Source of the DNA: Photobacterium obscurum
Lineage (GTDB): Bacteria; Pseudomonadota; Gammaproteobacteria; Enterobacterales; Vibrionaceae
NCBI RefSeq assembly: GCF_026191635.1
Contig: NZ_JAKRRW010000018.1
Span: 52,723 to 116,722, forward strand
DNA: 64,000 nucleotides
Direction of reading: 5' to 3'
In this document: positions 44,259 through 54,573 of the stretch, one piece after another
Layout of the letters: each line of letters opens with the position of its first letter
Position numbering within the stretch: the first letter of the stretch is position 1
Translations under genes and position numbers: made by a program
Notes under the pieces: model-generated
Seen by the model: the letters and a program-made list of their open reading frames with translations, nothing else
Databases searched by the model: none
What the model was told of the DNA's origin: nothing

Positions 44259-47159
44259 CTACTCGTTAGGTGAATAGACAAAAAGCCCATCTCGCCCTGA
44301 TTTTTTAACCTTAAACAATGCCTTATCAGCACAACGAAGAAGGTGCGCAAAATCATATGAAGTATCGGCATTGACGATCCCGATACTTATACTGACCGAT
44401 AAATCTTCAGCAATTCGGCTGTAGTCTTGCTCTTTAACCAATAAATTAATTGTTTCACACAAGGAGTACACGTCATGTGGCTGCCAGCCGACAATGCCCA
44501 TCACGAATTCTTCCCCTCCCCAACGTGCGATAAAACAATCATCGTCATTATACTGCTTAAGGCTATGAGCAACGGTTCGTAAAACTTGGTCGCCAGCCAG
44601 ATGGGTGTAGGTATCATTGATTCGCTTAAAGTGATCGATATCTAGCATCACGATCGATAACGCCTTATTTGGCCGAGATGTTGAAATAACCTGATCAATC
44701 CATTCATCAAATGCGCGACGATTATTCAAACAGGTTAATTGATCCTCCCTTGCTTGTTTCTCAAAAGCAGATGCTTGAACCTGAAGTGCTTGCGTTTTTT
44801 GTTCAACCTCATGTTTTAGTTTTAATTCAGACTGCCTTAGTCGGCGTAGCCTCCACCTGAACGACAGAACAAAAGAAAGGAAGATCAATACAAAAAAACC
44901 AAACTGGATAACCTGCCTTTGCCACCAGTGGGGAAGAATTCGAAAAGAAAAGCTGGCTTGGTTTATTTCATTCGCGTGATAAGGGTAATAAGCGTTAACA
45001 ACAAAGCGATAAGTCCCTGGTGCAAGGTTTGTATATTCAGCAAATCCTTGCGACCCCCTTTCTATCCATTCTGATTCGAGTCCTTCAAGCTTGGTGCGGT
45101 AGCGTATGTGCTGAGAAGAAATAAAACCAAGCCCCACGAAATCAAATGTTACGCGCTGGCTTCCTGCCGGTAACACTGAAAGTTGCTCATCCGCTAAATT
45201 CAGCCATGTTTGAGCACCTCGAACTCTTTCTATGATGGTCGGGAATTTGGGCGATACCAGTTGTTTGAAACGCTGAGGTTGAGTGGATGCAACACCTTTG
45301 GCTGTCGCAAACCATAACTGGCCAGTTGAATCGATGGTAGCAGCCGGATTCGAACCACCATTAAGTTGGGCCGTTGCCATCCCATCTAGCTCATTATAAT
45401 GATCGAAATTAATTTGAGATATCGTTCCATCGGCGACGGCGTTGGCATCATCTAGCAAAATCCGCCAGATCCCACGATTTGAGGTAAGCCATAAATATCC
45501 ATTCCGGTCTGGGATAACTTGAAATAATTTATCAATTGGAAGACCATTTTTTTGCCCAATAATACTTAGTTTTTGGTCCGAAAAGCGATAACGGATAAGC
45601 CCCCGATCAGTGGTCATCCACATGTACTCTTTTTGGGCATAAAATCCAAACACATATTCAGCTTTCTCAAGTGGCAGCAGATCTAATCTTCGAACCTGGT
45701 CTTGATTTATTATTCCGACACCGGCTCCTGTTCCAACCCAGAGCTGCTCCTGCTCATCCAATGCTAGTGCCATAATGAAATTACCAGGGAGACCATCTTT
45801 TGTCGTAAACAGCTGCGGTGTTCCATCGCGAGAATATTTGACCAGCCCGGCGGTTGTACCAACCCACAAATGTCCCTGTCTATCTTCTAGAATGGTTCGA
45901 ATGGCATTGGTCGGTAAACCTTGTAGAGCAACATGCTTTAGTGTTTGGTTGTCGAAGCTAAACAGGCCATGATTATACGAACCCACCCATACTCCCCCTT
46001 TATGCCGGGGAGCTAAGCTCATAACCGATAGCATTTCAGATGCCAAAGGATCTGAAGTTGAAGGGGAATAATTACGTGTTTGGCCGTCTTGAATGACACT
46101 CAATCCACGGCTGCTTCCCACCATTATTTCACCGGAATCCAAGGCGAGGACAGTTCGAATATAATCACCTGCCAATCCTCTTGTTTTATCCCACGTAGTA
46201 AAAGGGGTCTGACGCAGGCGAATAAGCCCGGTGTGTGTACCGATCCAAATCGAACTTTCACGATCCTGATAGATAGATAGGATCTGGTTATGGGGTACCC
46301 CATTAAGTTCAGTGAATGAAGAGACTTTGTTAGCGGAATAACGATACATGCCCTGGTTAAACGTACCAAACCAGTAACTGCCCTGATCATCAATTAGGAT
46401 ATTGGAAACGAAAATGCTATTTAATTTGTCATGAATGCGAGAAAGTCGACCATCTTGGTAGCGCCAAGCACCGTTTTCTCCACCAAAGATAATCCGTCCT
46501 TGCGCATCTTCCATGGCTGAATAAACAGGCGTGTTCTTTTGCCCAGCCGCCTGACTAATATTTTCAATCTTATTGGATGAAATAAGGTACAACCCATGGC
46601 TCGTTGAAGCGAGTAAATCACCATTTAGACGTAATGAAAGGTTGTATACGCTTACTGCTGGTAAAATCACCTGATTTTCAGCTCGGTCGTGAGCCCGAAA
46701 AATAAGGCCTTCCCCTCGCAAGCCAACCCAAATACCGCCGTCAGGCTTGCGCAAAACAGCATTAACAAGATTTTTGAGCGGCGGGAGAGCTTGCCAGCTG
46801 TACGGTTTTCTGTAAGTAAGGCCACCTCTGGCATCACCTGCGAGTAAGCCGCCATCAGGATCTGCGTAAAGCGTTTGAACACCAGAATCACTCAGTGCGC
46901 TTTCAGGTCCTCTGGTAAATAGCTTGAATTCCCGGCCATTGAAGCGGGCAATCCCTTCCCAGGAGGCAAACCACAGATAACCATCCTGTGTTTGACTTAT
47001 TGCATTAATGCTGTTGTGTGGCAGGCCGTCTCGGCTGGTCCACGTTTCGAAAAGGTATTCATCCAGCAAAGAGGCTTGCGAAGGAAGTATCCCCCCCAAA
47101 CAAAGTCCGATCACTAGAAAAGGCTTGATGAACCTGGTTAACGAAGATGTTAGCAGCAT
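44259..47159 (-). CDS. sensor-propeller diguanylate cyclase
   Basis: Makes cyclic di-GMP in response to an extracytoplasmic signal. 966 residues from ATG 47159, chosen because it opens a clear signal peptide (LTRFIKPFLVIGLCLGGILPSQA); an earlier start adds 23 unlikely residues. Residues 35-640 form two-component-regulator propeller repeats (GLPHNSINAI, QDGYLWF patterns). A Y_Y_Y domain (about 660-745) follows, then one transmembrane helix (about 755-775), a short coiled coil, and a GGDEF domain (about 800-960) with the active site GGEEF near 880 and DIDHFKRINDTY. The inhibitory RxxD site is absent: the equivalent is NDDD. Ligand unknown. Confidence 0.94.
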   Translation of the reverse strand: MLLTSSLTRFIKPFLVIGLCLGGILPSQASLLDEYLFETWTSRDGLPHNSINAISQTQDGYLWFASWEGIARFNGREFKLFTRGPESALSDSGVQTLYADPDGGLLAGDARGGLTYRKPYSWQALPPLKNLVNAVLRKPDGGIWVGLRGEGLIFRAHDRAENQVILPAVSVYNLSLRLNGDLLASTSHGLYLISSNKIENISQAAGQKNTPVYSAMEDAQGRIIFGGENGAWRYQDGRLSRIHDKLNSIFVSNILIDDQGSYWFGTFNQGMYRYSANKVSSFTELNGVPHNQILSIYQDRESSIWIGTHTGLIRLRQTPFTTWDKTRGLAGDYIRTVLALDSGEIMVGSSRGLSVIQDGQTRNYSPSTSDPLASEMLSVMSLAPRHKGGVWVGSYNHGLFSFDNQTLKHVALQGLPTNAIRTILEDRQGHLWVGTTAGLVKYSRDGTPQLFTTKDGLPGNFIMALALDEQEQLWVGTGAGVGIINQDQVRRLDLLPLEKAEYVFGFYAQKEYMWMTTDRGLIRYRFSDQKLSIIGQKNGLPIDKLFQVIPDRNGYLWLTSNRGIWRILLDDANAVADGTISQINFDHYNELDGMATAQLNGGSNPAATIDSTGQLWFATAKGVASTQPQRFKQLVSPKFPTIIERVRGAQTWLNLADEQLSVLPAGSQRVTFDFVGLGFISSQHIRYRTKLEGLESEWIERGSQGFAEYTNLAPGTYRFVVNAYYPYHANEINQASFSFRILPHWWQRQVIQFGFFVLIFLSFVLSFRWRLRRLRQSELKLKHEVEQKTQALQVQASAFEKQAREDQLTCLNNRRAFDEWIDQVISTSRPNKALSIVMLDIDHFKRINDTYTHLAGDQVLRTVAHSLKQYNDDDCFIARWGGEEFVMGIVGWQPHDVYSLCETINLLVKEQDYSRIAEDLSVSISIGIVNADTSYDFAHLLRCADKALFKVKKSGRDGLFVYSPNE

Positions 47160-47508
47160 ACCTATTTTCCAACGCAATATATTATATTGATAATTGAGTA
47201 AACAGGCGATATTAGCATAATCAATCAATTAAGCGTATTTGCGTTATTCTTTTTTGACCTAAACTCTAGCATTAATGGGAGCATAGTCATGAAGCGTAAC
47301 GGGTAAAACTCCACCTGTCCCTGTTGAATAAAACAATAGACGACACGAAAAGAAGTAATGACTTTTCTATCGGAACGTTTCTGTACCGCTAATTATATTG
47401 TGGGAAACTAACTTCTACGAAAATGGCAAACAGCCAACCGCTATAAATAGATTGGCTGTAAAACTCTCCCAAGGTCCACTTCACGCAACGCCGTCAGGGT
47501 ATTTACTA
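47160..47508. other. intergenic region after the decarboxylase gene
   Basis: Contains upstream sequence of the diguanylate cyclase gene and the decarboxylase terminator hairpin at 47430-47459. No credible frame. Confidence 0.5.
47420..47459 (-). terminator. possible terminator of the decarboxylase gene
   Basis: ACAGCCAA/TTGGCTGT stem with a 14-base loop and a short TTT on the minus strand, 50 bases past the stop. Confidence 0.5.
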
Positions 47509-49077
47509 TTAAATATCATCCCCTTTGAATGCCCCCTTCTCTTTAAGCTCCTCAACCAATTGATCGATAGTCTCTTTTTGGGTCGATGGCATTATATAAA
47601 TATGTGCATAATGGCGTACCTGACCGTTAACCTTAAGTGATTCACATGAAAGCGAATATTTCTCAACAATTGGTTTAATCGGCATTCGAAACCGGACCGT
47701 GAGCGCCAATGGTGTCCGCTCTACGAATAATTGAGTTTCAGGATGACAATATTGCAAAGTGTTAAGTTGGTCTTCGGCATACCTTGAAACGTCTTCACAA
47801 TACAAAACTCTCTGAACCTGTAATTCATAGCAATGCTTTGCCAGATAGCTCCACATAATAATAGGAGTAAAACCATTACGGGAGCCGGCAAAAGTCGAAT
47901 CCGGCGAAGCCGTATACTCAGGATCAGCCGGAGGGAATAATTGATACTTAACTTTTGTCATGAACACCCCGCATGGACAGGGTGAGCCGGGCCATTTATG
48001 CCCACTCATAACTATCGAGTTTACAATAGGGAGCCTGAAGTCGAAATTTGGCCCCTTTTGAGCTATTAATTTCTGCTTGTAAGCCATTTCAACAAACGGC
48101 ATGTAAGAAGCCCCAAGTGCACCATCTACATGTATCCAGTAGCCGTTACGGGTATCGACTTTAGCTATTTCGTTGCCATCTTCATCAACATCATTGTAGT
48201 GAACATCCCTATTGACCAGTCCATACCGTTCAAATATTGGCATTAATTTATTTTGAATGCCTTCAACATCATCATATGCCCCTTTGAAAGTAGAGCCATA
48301 GTTACAACAAATGATAATTGGATAATTTTTTTCAGCGAAAAATTCAACCAGGGTTGCCAACTTGTCTACATCAATAGAACCGGGACCTGCATTTCCTTCA
48401 ACAGAAGGTACCTCTTTATTTTTTAACCAATTACCATCAGGATCCAATGGGTTCTGGCCCGGGTAGACTGCCTGACCGATTTCACTAAATGTCGATATAC
48501 TCAATACACGCATCGCTTTAATAATTGAGTAGTGTGTATCTTGCGAAAAAAAAGCAACCGGTGTGTATGCATGTGGCTTATCTTCAATGTGTTTCGGGTG
48601 AAGATAGTTTGTTAACCGTAGCTTTTTCTGCAGCTCGTCAGCAACCAACTTCCTTCCTGCAAGGTAGTCTCTTGCATTCCATAAACCGTAAAAATTGCCT
48701 TCCGTACTCCCCATAGATAAAACATATCCCCAAAAACTTTCCATATCTTGGGGATCGTGGGGAACTTTCGCACTCCACAGCTTGGCATAATAATTTAGAA
48801 CCGCTTTTTCCATTCGTTTACTGCTAAGGGTATAGTTACCATTAACAAATGGATCACCTACATTATTCAGGTGACAATCAAGAAAGTGCTCTATATCTCC
48901 CTTATAATCCATTTTTTGATTAACTTGATAACCAAGGCAATTATCTTTCTGAACATTTATGTAATTTTTAAAAACTTCCAGACAACTTTTCCTCTGTTCC
49001 TCCGTCAATCCTTCTGGGGGCAATTCGAAGCAGGTCTCGTCATATTTTGATTGGTGTTTTGTTAACTCTTTCGTCAT
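47509..49077 (-). CDS. PLP-dependent group II decarboxylase, histidine/serine decarboxylase-like
   Basis: Cytosolic amino-acid decarboxylase of 522 residues. The start at 49077 is chosen because AAAGGGAG lies eight bases before it, while a start six codons earlier would contain that site. The PLP lysine is K361 in SGHKWPGSPCPCG, the aspartate that contacts the ring is D318 in HVDGALGASYMPF, and AGSRNGFTP follows; this set is characteristic of the histidine/serine decarboxylase branch. The usual bacterial histidine decarboxylase is about 380 residues, so the N-terminal extension of about 100 residues sets this one apart. The substrate cannot be read from sequence. No antiporter gene is adjacent. 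Confidence 0.88.
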   Translation of the reverse strand: MTKELTKHQSKYDETCFELPPEGLTEEQRKSCLEVFKNYINVQKDNCLGYQVNQKMDYKGDIEHFLDCHLNNVGDPFVNGNYTLSSKRMEKAVLNYYAKLWSAKVPHDPQDMESFWGYVLSMGSTEGNFYGLWNARDYLAGRKLVADELQKKLRLTNYLHPKHIEDKPHAYTPVAFFSQDTHYSIIKAMRVLSISTFSEIGQAVYPGQNPLDPDGNWLKNKEVPSVEGNAGPGSIDVDKLATLVEFFAEKNYPIIICCNYGSTFKGAYDDVEGIQNKLMPIFERYGLVNRDVHYNDVDEDGNEIAKVDTRNGYWIHVDGALGASYMPFVEMAYKQKLIAQKGPNFDFRLPIVNSIVMSGHKWPGSPCPCGVFMTKVKYQLFPPADPEYTASPDSTFAGSRNGFTPIIMWSYLAKHCYELQVQRVLYCEDVSRYAEDQLNTLQYCHPETQLFVERTPLALTVRFRMPIKPIVEKYSLSCESLKVNGQVRHYAHIYIMPSTQKETIDQLVEELKEKGAFKGDDI

Positions 49078-49342
49078 ATGAATACTCCCTTTCAATCGCT
49101 CACACCCTAAAAAAATAGTGCCTGACTCAACACTGGTAGTTCATATATCTCACTCATGTCGCAAGAGATATACTCAATATAACTCTTTAATCTATAGTAA
49201 ATAATTTCCCTAGGTGCGTATGGAACAGCTGATGGTTCAGCGTGAAATAACGATTTTATGATTTAGAACAACCAAAGTGGCTAAAATAATACGAAAGCAG
49301 AACACTAAGAAACGGCTAAATGTATTCTAACTGATGCAGAAC
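49078..49342. other. intergenic region before the decarboxylase gene
   Basis: Holds the decarboxylase promoter region; nothing else seen. Confidence 0.4.
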
Positions 49343-52300
49343 TCACTTACCTTCACTTGGCTTATCAGGCAATGCCTTTGGCACAGCCTTCTTATCTGGA
49401 ACATCCACCTTTTCTTTCTTCGGCAATCGTTTCCAAGCACCTCCAGCCGTAAAACTCTCCCACGACCACTTCGCCCAACGCAGAACAGAGTTTGCCAGCC
49501 ATAATGCCCAGAGCAACATAACCGCCCGGTACACCCAGATTGGGAGGGAGAAGACAGAAGCCACAGGGAGGATTCCCTCCGTACGGTCTTCGTACCACTG
49601 GAGACCCCAGCGACTACTACCATTGCCCTCCACCATCATATCCGGATAGCCCAGAAGACCTGTTTGTACCGCAGTAAAAAGGACACTCGTCGCCGCCAGT
49701 GTGGCTAAAACCAAGGCGATTTGCCCCGTATTAAAATACAGCGGACGGACCTTATCAAACTCGACTCTCTCTCGCAGGGCAAGCAGAAAGAACCAGGTCG
49801 CCACTACGGCAAGTCCCACAATGGACACAGGCGCTAACCCAATAACCAGCATTGCCCATTGCCATGTTTTAAGCGGACGAATCTTAAGCCATCCAAGGGC
49901 TGCACTAAATATCAGCAAAAGCAGAAATACACCCCAGAACAATATCACCGGACCAAGACGCGGTCCCATGAGATATAGCACCCACCGATCATTGGGTACG
50001 GTGGCACTAACATTGATATTTGCCACTGGCATGCCGATATCGATTGCCGGGGTACTCAGCCAAGTCCCGTCCTCTTTAGCCTGACGCCATTCCAAAATAA
50101 TCTCCTGCTCCCCCGGTGTAAGCGGGAACGCCATATTAGATATTGATTCATCCAATGGGATCGCCCGACCATCAACCAGAACCTTCAAGGGAGCACTGTT
50201 CTCTGGCAGGGCTATCATATGGCGCGCCCCCTGGGAGCTAGTTATGGAGAGAGTCAGCGTATGCGTTTGCTGCTTGTTCCCTGCCTTCACACGATAGTTG
50301 ACCTGACGCGCTGTATGCGTCGCCCCGGATACCCCTTCCGGCCGCTTGATATCCAGCGCAACACTTTCGCCAGCCCAGGGACGCCAAGTCGGCCCCCAGG
50401 TGCGATTTTCGACCAGTATAGGAGCAATACCGTTCATCTGTTCCATGTGCCAAATTGGCCCCGGGAAAACACTCCAGGACTCAGCGTAATCGCCGACACT
50501 GGCCTTGAGCACTAAGACTGGATTTATCGCCACGCGAGATGCAAAGTGAACAGAGGTAATACCGGCGGGGAATCTTATCCACGCGATGCCATCCTTTACC
50601 TGCACATTTTGCGATAGCACCTCCTCCCCTGGTAATAGCGGATATTCGATCAACATGGACTCTTGATTGTGCGAGTAACGCACCACTGATGTTTGCATGT
50701 CCCAGGTAAGGCCAAGGGAGAGACGACGATTAACAATCGCAAAAGCCGGAATTTCTGTCGGGTCCAGCTCCTGCTTGGTTGTAAGCTGCTGACGCGCAAA
50801 CTGTAAATTACCTCCCAGCACTTGGCCATTCTCATAGCCGCTTACTTGCCAGCCTTTGGCTTCTACAGAGATGTTGTGAACATAGCTTGAAAGGGGGAGC
50901 GTGATGCTCTTCTGCGTACTGACATCGGCTATTACCTGAACATGTGTCTCCCCTTTTTTGATCGGCAGCCAGAGCAGATCTGACTGTTGCCGCCACAGCT
51001 GTTTCGCCGGTAGTCCATTAACAATAACGGCAGTCGGTTGCCATTCGGTAAAAGTGATCGGTATCGGAACCGCTACCGGATCTTCGGCATGATAAACAAG
51101 ATCCAGGCGAAGCTGATGCTCGGTTAACCTTACCGCTACCCGGTTAATCGCTGCGCATTGCGGTGAACAGGCCGCTGGTTTTTCTAAATATTTTTGGTAC
51201 TCCCCGAGCAAATCATTGGAAGGAAAAGGAGCGGCCTCAACAGAAGGCGTGACGCCAGCATTCAAAAGAACACCTACAACCATCACAGTCACAGTTGTCT
51301 TCCAGCCCCCAAAACGAGACTTCAAACCGTATGTGCCCAGTAACCTTACAAACAGCAGAGAAACTAAGATAACGTTGGCGATCGCCCAGAACAAATTGAC
51401 AATCGGACCAGCCACAATAAGTGAGAAGGTTTCATCCTGACGAACCGGCCCACTCCATTTCAGTTGAACATATTGGCCGGCCCAAGTAGGCAAGCCAGCT
51501 CCTGTTTGGATCTTGGCATCTGGATCGTACTGAAGTCGTTGCTTGCGCGGCTCATCGCTGGAGGAGTCATAAAACTCTTGATTGAACATCTTGCTTTGTT
51601 CTAATTCGGCACGCCTGCCTTCCTTATCCTTGCGCCGTTCATCTACTGCATGCTCGCTGATAACCTTAGGTGCCTTTGTCAGAGAGGCATACGGTTTTAC
51701 GCTAGCCGTTTCCCTGAGCTGCGGGTAAAGCCCCGCACGAACCTGATCCACAGCAAAAAATATGACCATCAGGCCCAGCCCCATCAGGCTGATGCGCTGA
51801 AAAAATTCAAGGATTCGTTTTGCCCGACCTTCCTTAAAGTACCGAAGAAGTCCGATTGCCAGTAACGGCAACACCCACGCCCACACCGGCGCCAGAGGCG
51901 CATGAAAGGTTGCCAGTAATGTGACCACAGCCACTCCTCCCCACAACCAGCCAAAGATACGTCCAAAAGCGAGCGCTATCAGACCTGCAAGAAAAACATT
52001 GAGGAGGTTCCACTTCGAGAACCAAGTCGCCGACACAAAATCTGGGCCACTGATGTGGATGGCTCGCCAGCCAGGTGGCAAATACAGCTGCGCGGACACA
52101 CTCTCAAAATCGGTATCCCATCCCGACACAGGCAGCTTTCCTTCGCCCGTAGGAATACGGCTTTCACCAATAAAGTTAAGCGATGACTGACGCACCTCGA
52201 CACCACGCGTACCATTGGCAAGACGGGTGATAAATTGCGGCTCATCGGCGATCAGAGCCCGCCCAAGCTCAAACGGACTTGCCAATGAGAGCCGCCAGTC

Positions 52301-53410
52301 TCGGCGCATTTCACCTTCAATGGTATCTTTAACTGAGTATCCTCCATTTTCAAAGTCGCGCCATAGTACGCGACTGAGGCTTAGTCGGTTGCTCACTGGA
52401 GTGGGGTCGCCACGCTGTAGCTCCTTGATCGTTAACGTCTGACCCACTTTGGCCACAAATGCAGGAAATTTCCGCCATGCTTCAGGAAGCTCGGTCTGTT
52501 GTGGATCAATCTGAGGGAGACCTGACCACTCAATCTTTCTTAAATCAGAATGCTGCTCGATGACCCAAAGCTCCTCTAGCGGCATTTTGTTACCAGCCTT
52601 CAAAGTCAGCTCGTTTACAGGTTTCAAAGCCCGGGTACGAATATTGACCGCCCACGCTCCACGCGCAACCTGCAGTCGCAGTGTGCCATCGGGTTCTAAC
52701 CGTGCCGGTCGATTGGAATTTAGAAATAGCGGATGATGATCTTGAAAAACAATAGGGCCAAGCACCACCTCCCTTGCATCGCCACCGACATGGAGTTTAA
52801 TCCGTGTCTCGACTTCAAAAGGAATGCTATCGCTTAGTTTTCTAAACACTGTGGCTGTAATCGTATCAGCTTCGCTCGTCTCTCTTTGAGCCAATTGACG
52901 AAAGCGGAGCCGCCCCTGGCGGTCGATCTCTATCCGATCTATCTTTCGGCCATCAACAGTGACCCGAAGCAGTCCATAAAGCTCAGGCAACTGAAGATCA
53001 CTTGATGCCGACGGTAGCTCTAATGTCCCTCGCAGAACATAACTGCCTGGTTCTAAATAAACCACAGGTTTATTGCGTACCTGTATCACAGGCACAAGCT
53101 TCCCGCCGGCAGTGACATCTGAAGGCCAGGCTCGACCGCCAGGAAGTGAGACCGCCACTTCCTTATAGACGGTGACAGGGAGCTCAAATGTCCCCCGCAG
53201 CCCCTTAATCGTAATAGCTAAATCACCGGTAAAATAACACTCGCGCCTGCCTTCCTGAGCCACTGGCGCTACACAATCAACGCTGGAGTCGCGAAGCACC
53301 CAATCACGCCACTCTTTAAGTTGCTGAGGTGCAGGGTCGGCTTGTGCATAGGCAGACAGCGTAATAAAAGCCAACAATACTGTGGTCATGAATCTACTGA
53401 TGTTTATCAT
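49343..53410 (-). CDS. 1,355-residue multi-pass membrane protein of unknown function
   Basis: I do not recognise a named family. A signal peptide covers about 1-24 (LLAFITLSAYAQA). Residues 25-460 are beta-rich and exported. A first membrane block follows with helices near 469-520 and 540-556, then a basic loop (SEHAVDERRKDKEGRR, 585-600), further helices near 663-692 and 705-722, a second large beta-rich exported domain (about 730-1165), and a C-terminal block of four or more helices (about 1175-1330). The tail is Lys- and Pro-rich. The base composition is more GC-rich than the genes to its right. Single gene; the closest collinear gene downstream is the decarboxylase, 266 bases away. Confidence 0.85.
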   Translation of the reverse strand: MINISRFMTTVLLAFITLSAYAQADPAPQQLKEWRDWVLRDSSVDCVAPVAQEGRRECYFTGDLAITIKGLRGTFELPVTVYKEVAVSLPGGRAWPSDVTAGGKLVPVIQVRNKPVVYLEPGSYVLRGTLELPSASSDLQLPELYGLLRVTVDGRKIDRIEIDRQGRLRFRQLAQRETSEADTITATVFRKLSDSIPFEVETRIKLHVGGDAREVVLGPIVFQDHHPLFLNSNRPARLEPDGTLRLQVARGAWAVNIRTRALKPVNELTLKAGNKMPLEELWVIEQHSDLRKIEWSGLPQIDPQQTELPEAWRKFPAFVAKVGQTLTIKELQRGDPTPVSNRLSLSRVLWRDFENGGYSVKDTIEGEMRRDWRLSLASPFELGRALIADEPQFITRLANGTRGVEVRQSSLNFIGESRIPTGEGKLPVSGWDTDFESVSAQLYLPPGWRAIHISGPDFVSATWFSKWNLLNVFLAGLIALAFGRIFGWLWGGVAVVTLLATFHAPLAPVWAWVLPLLAIGLLRYFKEGRAKRILEFFQRISLMGLGLMVIFFAVDQVRAGLYPQLRETASVKPYASLTKAPKVISEHAVDERRKDKEGRRAELEQSKMFNQEFYDSSSDEPRKQRLQYDPDAKIQTGAGLPTWAGQYVQLKWSGPVRQDETFSLIVAGPIVNLFWAIANVILVSLLFVRLLGTYGLKSRFGGWKTTVTVMVVGVLLNAGVTPSVEAAPFPSNDLLGEYQKYLEKPAACSPQCAAINRVAVRLTEHQLRLDLVYHAEDPVAVPIPITFTEWQPTAVIVNGLPAKQLWRQQSDLLWLPIKKGETHVQVIADVSTQKSITLPLSSYVHNISVEAKGWQVSGYENGQVLGGNLQFARQQLTTKQELDPTEIPAFAIVNRRLSLGLTWDMQTSVVRYSHNQESMLIEYPLLPGEEVLSQNVQVKDGIAWIRFPAGITSVHFASRVAINPVLVLKASVGDYAESWSVFPGPIWHMEQMNGIAPILVENRTWGPTWRPWAGESVALDIKRPEGVSGATHTARQVNYRVKAGNKQQTHTLTLSITSSQGARHMIALPENSAPLKVLVDGRAIPLDESISNMAFPLTPGEQEIILEWRQAKEDGTWLSTPAIDIGMPVANINVSATVPNDRWVLYLMGPRLGPVILFWGVFLLLLIFSAALGWLKIRPLKTWQWAMLVIGLAPVSIVGLAVVATWFFLLALRERVEFDKVRPLYFNTGQIALVLATLAATSVLFTAVQTGLLGYPDMMVEGNGSSRWGLQWYEDRTEGILPVASVFSLPIWVYRAVMLLWALWLANSVLRWAKWSWESFTAGGAWKRLPKKEKVDVPDKKAVPKALPDKPSEGK

Positions 53411-53717
53411 TATTTTTCATACCCGATTATTAGTATTTTTCGGCAATGCAGGGGTCATGATTATTTGTCATTTCCAAGCTGATCTTTAAATCAACCCTTC
53501 GATATAAGCTTGGATTTTTAGGGTTTATCAAGTTCCTTTTGCCTGCTAAAAGCATAGTAAAAACAGTGGCTTTTACTATTTTAATTTATCCTTTTCACAG
53601 TGTTTACAACCCATTTATAGTTACCAATCACCATCAATCAATGTCATTAATGTAAACTATGGTCTACCAATAAATAGCAGTGCGAATAAGTGGCAAATTA
53701 ATTATAAGGAAATAATA
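53411..53717. other. divergent control region of the giant-protein and NnrU genes
   Basis: AT-rich non-coding DNA with promoters in both directions; no distinct operator seen. Confidence 0.4.
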
Positions 53718-54275
53718 ATGGAATATTTATTACCGGGAATGATCCTATTTATCGCCATCCATCTATTGCCCACTAAGACAGAACTCAGACAGCAACTGAT
53801 TGACAAACTAGGTCGAATCCCCTACCTGGCGTTATTTTCTGCGATCTCGTTATTCGCCTTTTTGTTGATCATCTACGGTTTCGGTCAGGCCCCCAAAGAA
53901 CAACTGTGGGTACCGCTAGGCTTTTCACGTCCCCTTGCCCACGCCTTAATGCCAGTCGTTTTTATCTTACTAAGCGCGGCCTATTTAGACACCCATATCC
54001 GTACCAAGCTAAAGCACCCTATGCTAATAGCCACTTGCCTCTGGGCCATTGTCCATCTATTGGCAAATGGTGATTTAGCCTCGACCCTGCTCTTTGGCGG
54101 TTTCTTGGTTTATGCCCTGATCGATATGTTTCTGGCTAAGCCCAGAAACAGCATGGTGCCAAAAGGGGAACCGAAGCTACTGTTTGATATCGTCGCCGTG
54201 GTGATCGGATTAATCCTCTTTGGCCTGGTACTACGTGGTCATCAGACACTGTTCGGTGTTGCTATTATTGGCTAA
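53718..54275 (+). CDS. NnrU-family membrane protein
   Basis: 185 residues with about six transmembrane helices, the family's usual size. Features include the N-terminal MILFIAIHLLP, LAHALMPVVFILLSAAYL, an HPMLIATCLWAIVHLLANGD segment typical of NnrU, and ALIDMFLAKPRN. AAGGA precedes the ATG by seven bases. NnrU was first described with nitrite/nitric-oxide metabolism in Rhodobacter, and a relative helps carotene isomerisation in plants. No denitrification genes are close, so the role here is unclear. Confidence 0.9.
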   Translation: MEYLLPGMILFIAIHLLPTKTELRQQLIDKLGRIPYLALFSAISLFAFLLIIYGFGQAPKEQLWVPLGFSRPLAHALMPVVFILLSAAYLDTHIRTKLKHPMLIATCLWAIVHLLANGDLASTLLFGGFLVYALIDMFLAKPRNSMVPKGEPKLLFDIVAVVIGLILFGLVLRGHQTLFGVAIIG

Positions 54276-54510
54276 GCACAAAGCCCGTTAGCTACGAGCC
54301 ATTACTAGTCTTCAGGCCAAAAACTTACATCGTTAAGCGTTTACTCTTGTCAAGTTCCAACGCAAAAACCGAAAGATTATTAAGCTGGGATACATAAATA
54401 TATTGTGAGGGGGAATAAATTAGATAAGCATGTTTAAGAGGATCTGGCTTATGTTCTTTTTTAGTCATACTTCAAACTATGCTTTTTCTGGTTGTCGTGT
54501 TGATTAAGTT

Positions 54511-54536
54511 CAGGGGCAGGCATGGAGCCTGCCCTT
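54511..54536. terminator. GC-rich hairpin between convergent genes
   Basis: GGGCAGGC-ATGGA-GCCTGCCC followed by TTATTC on the plus side; no T-run on the minus side. Located 236 bases past the NnrU gene and 40 bases past the metallophosphoesterase stop. Confidence 0.5.
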
Positions 54537-54573
54537 ATTCTGCAATGCCAAAGTTCTGCAAGTCTTCTGGTTG

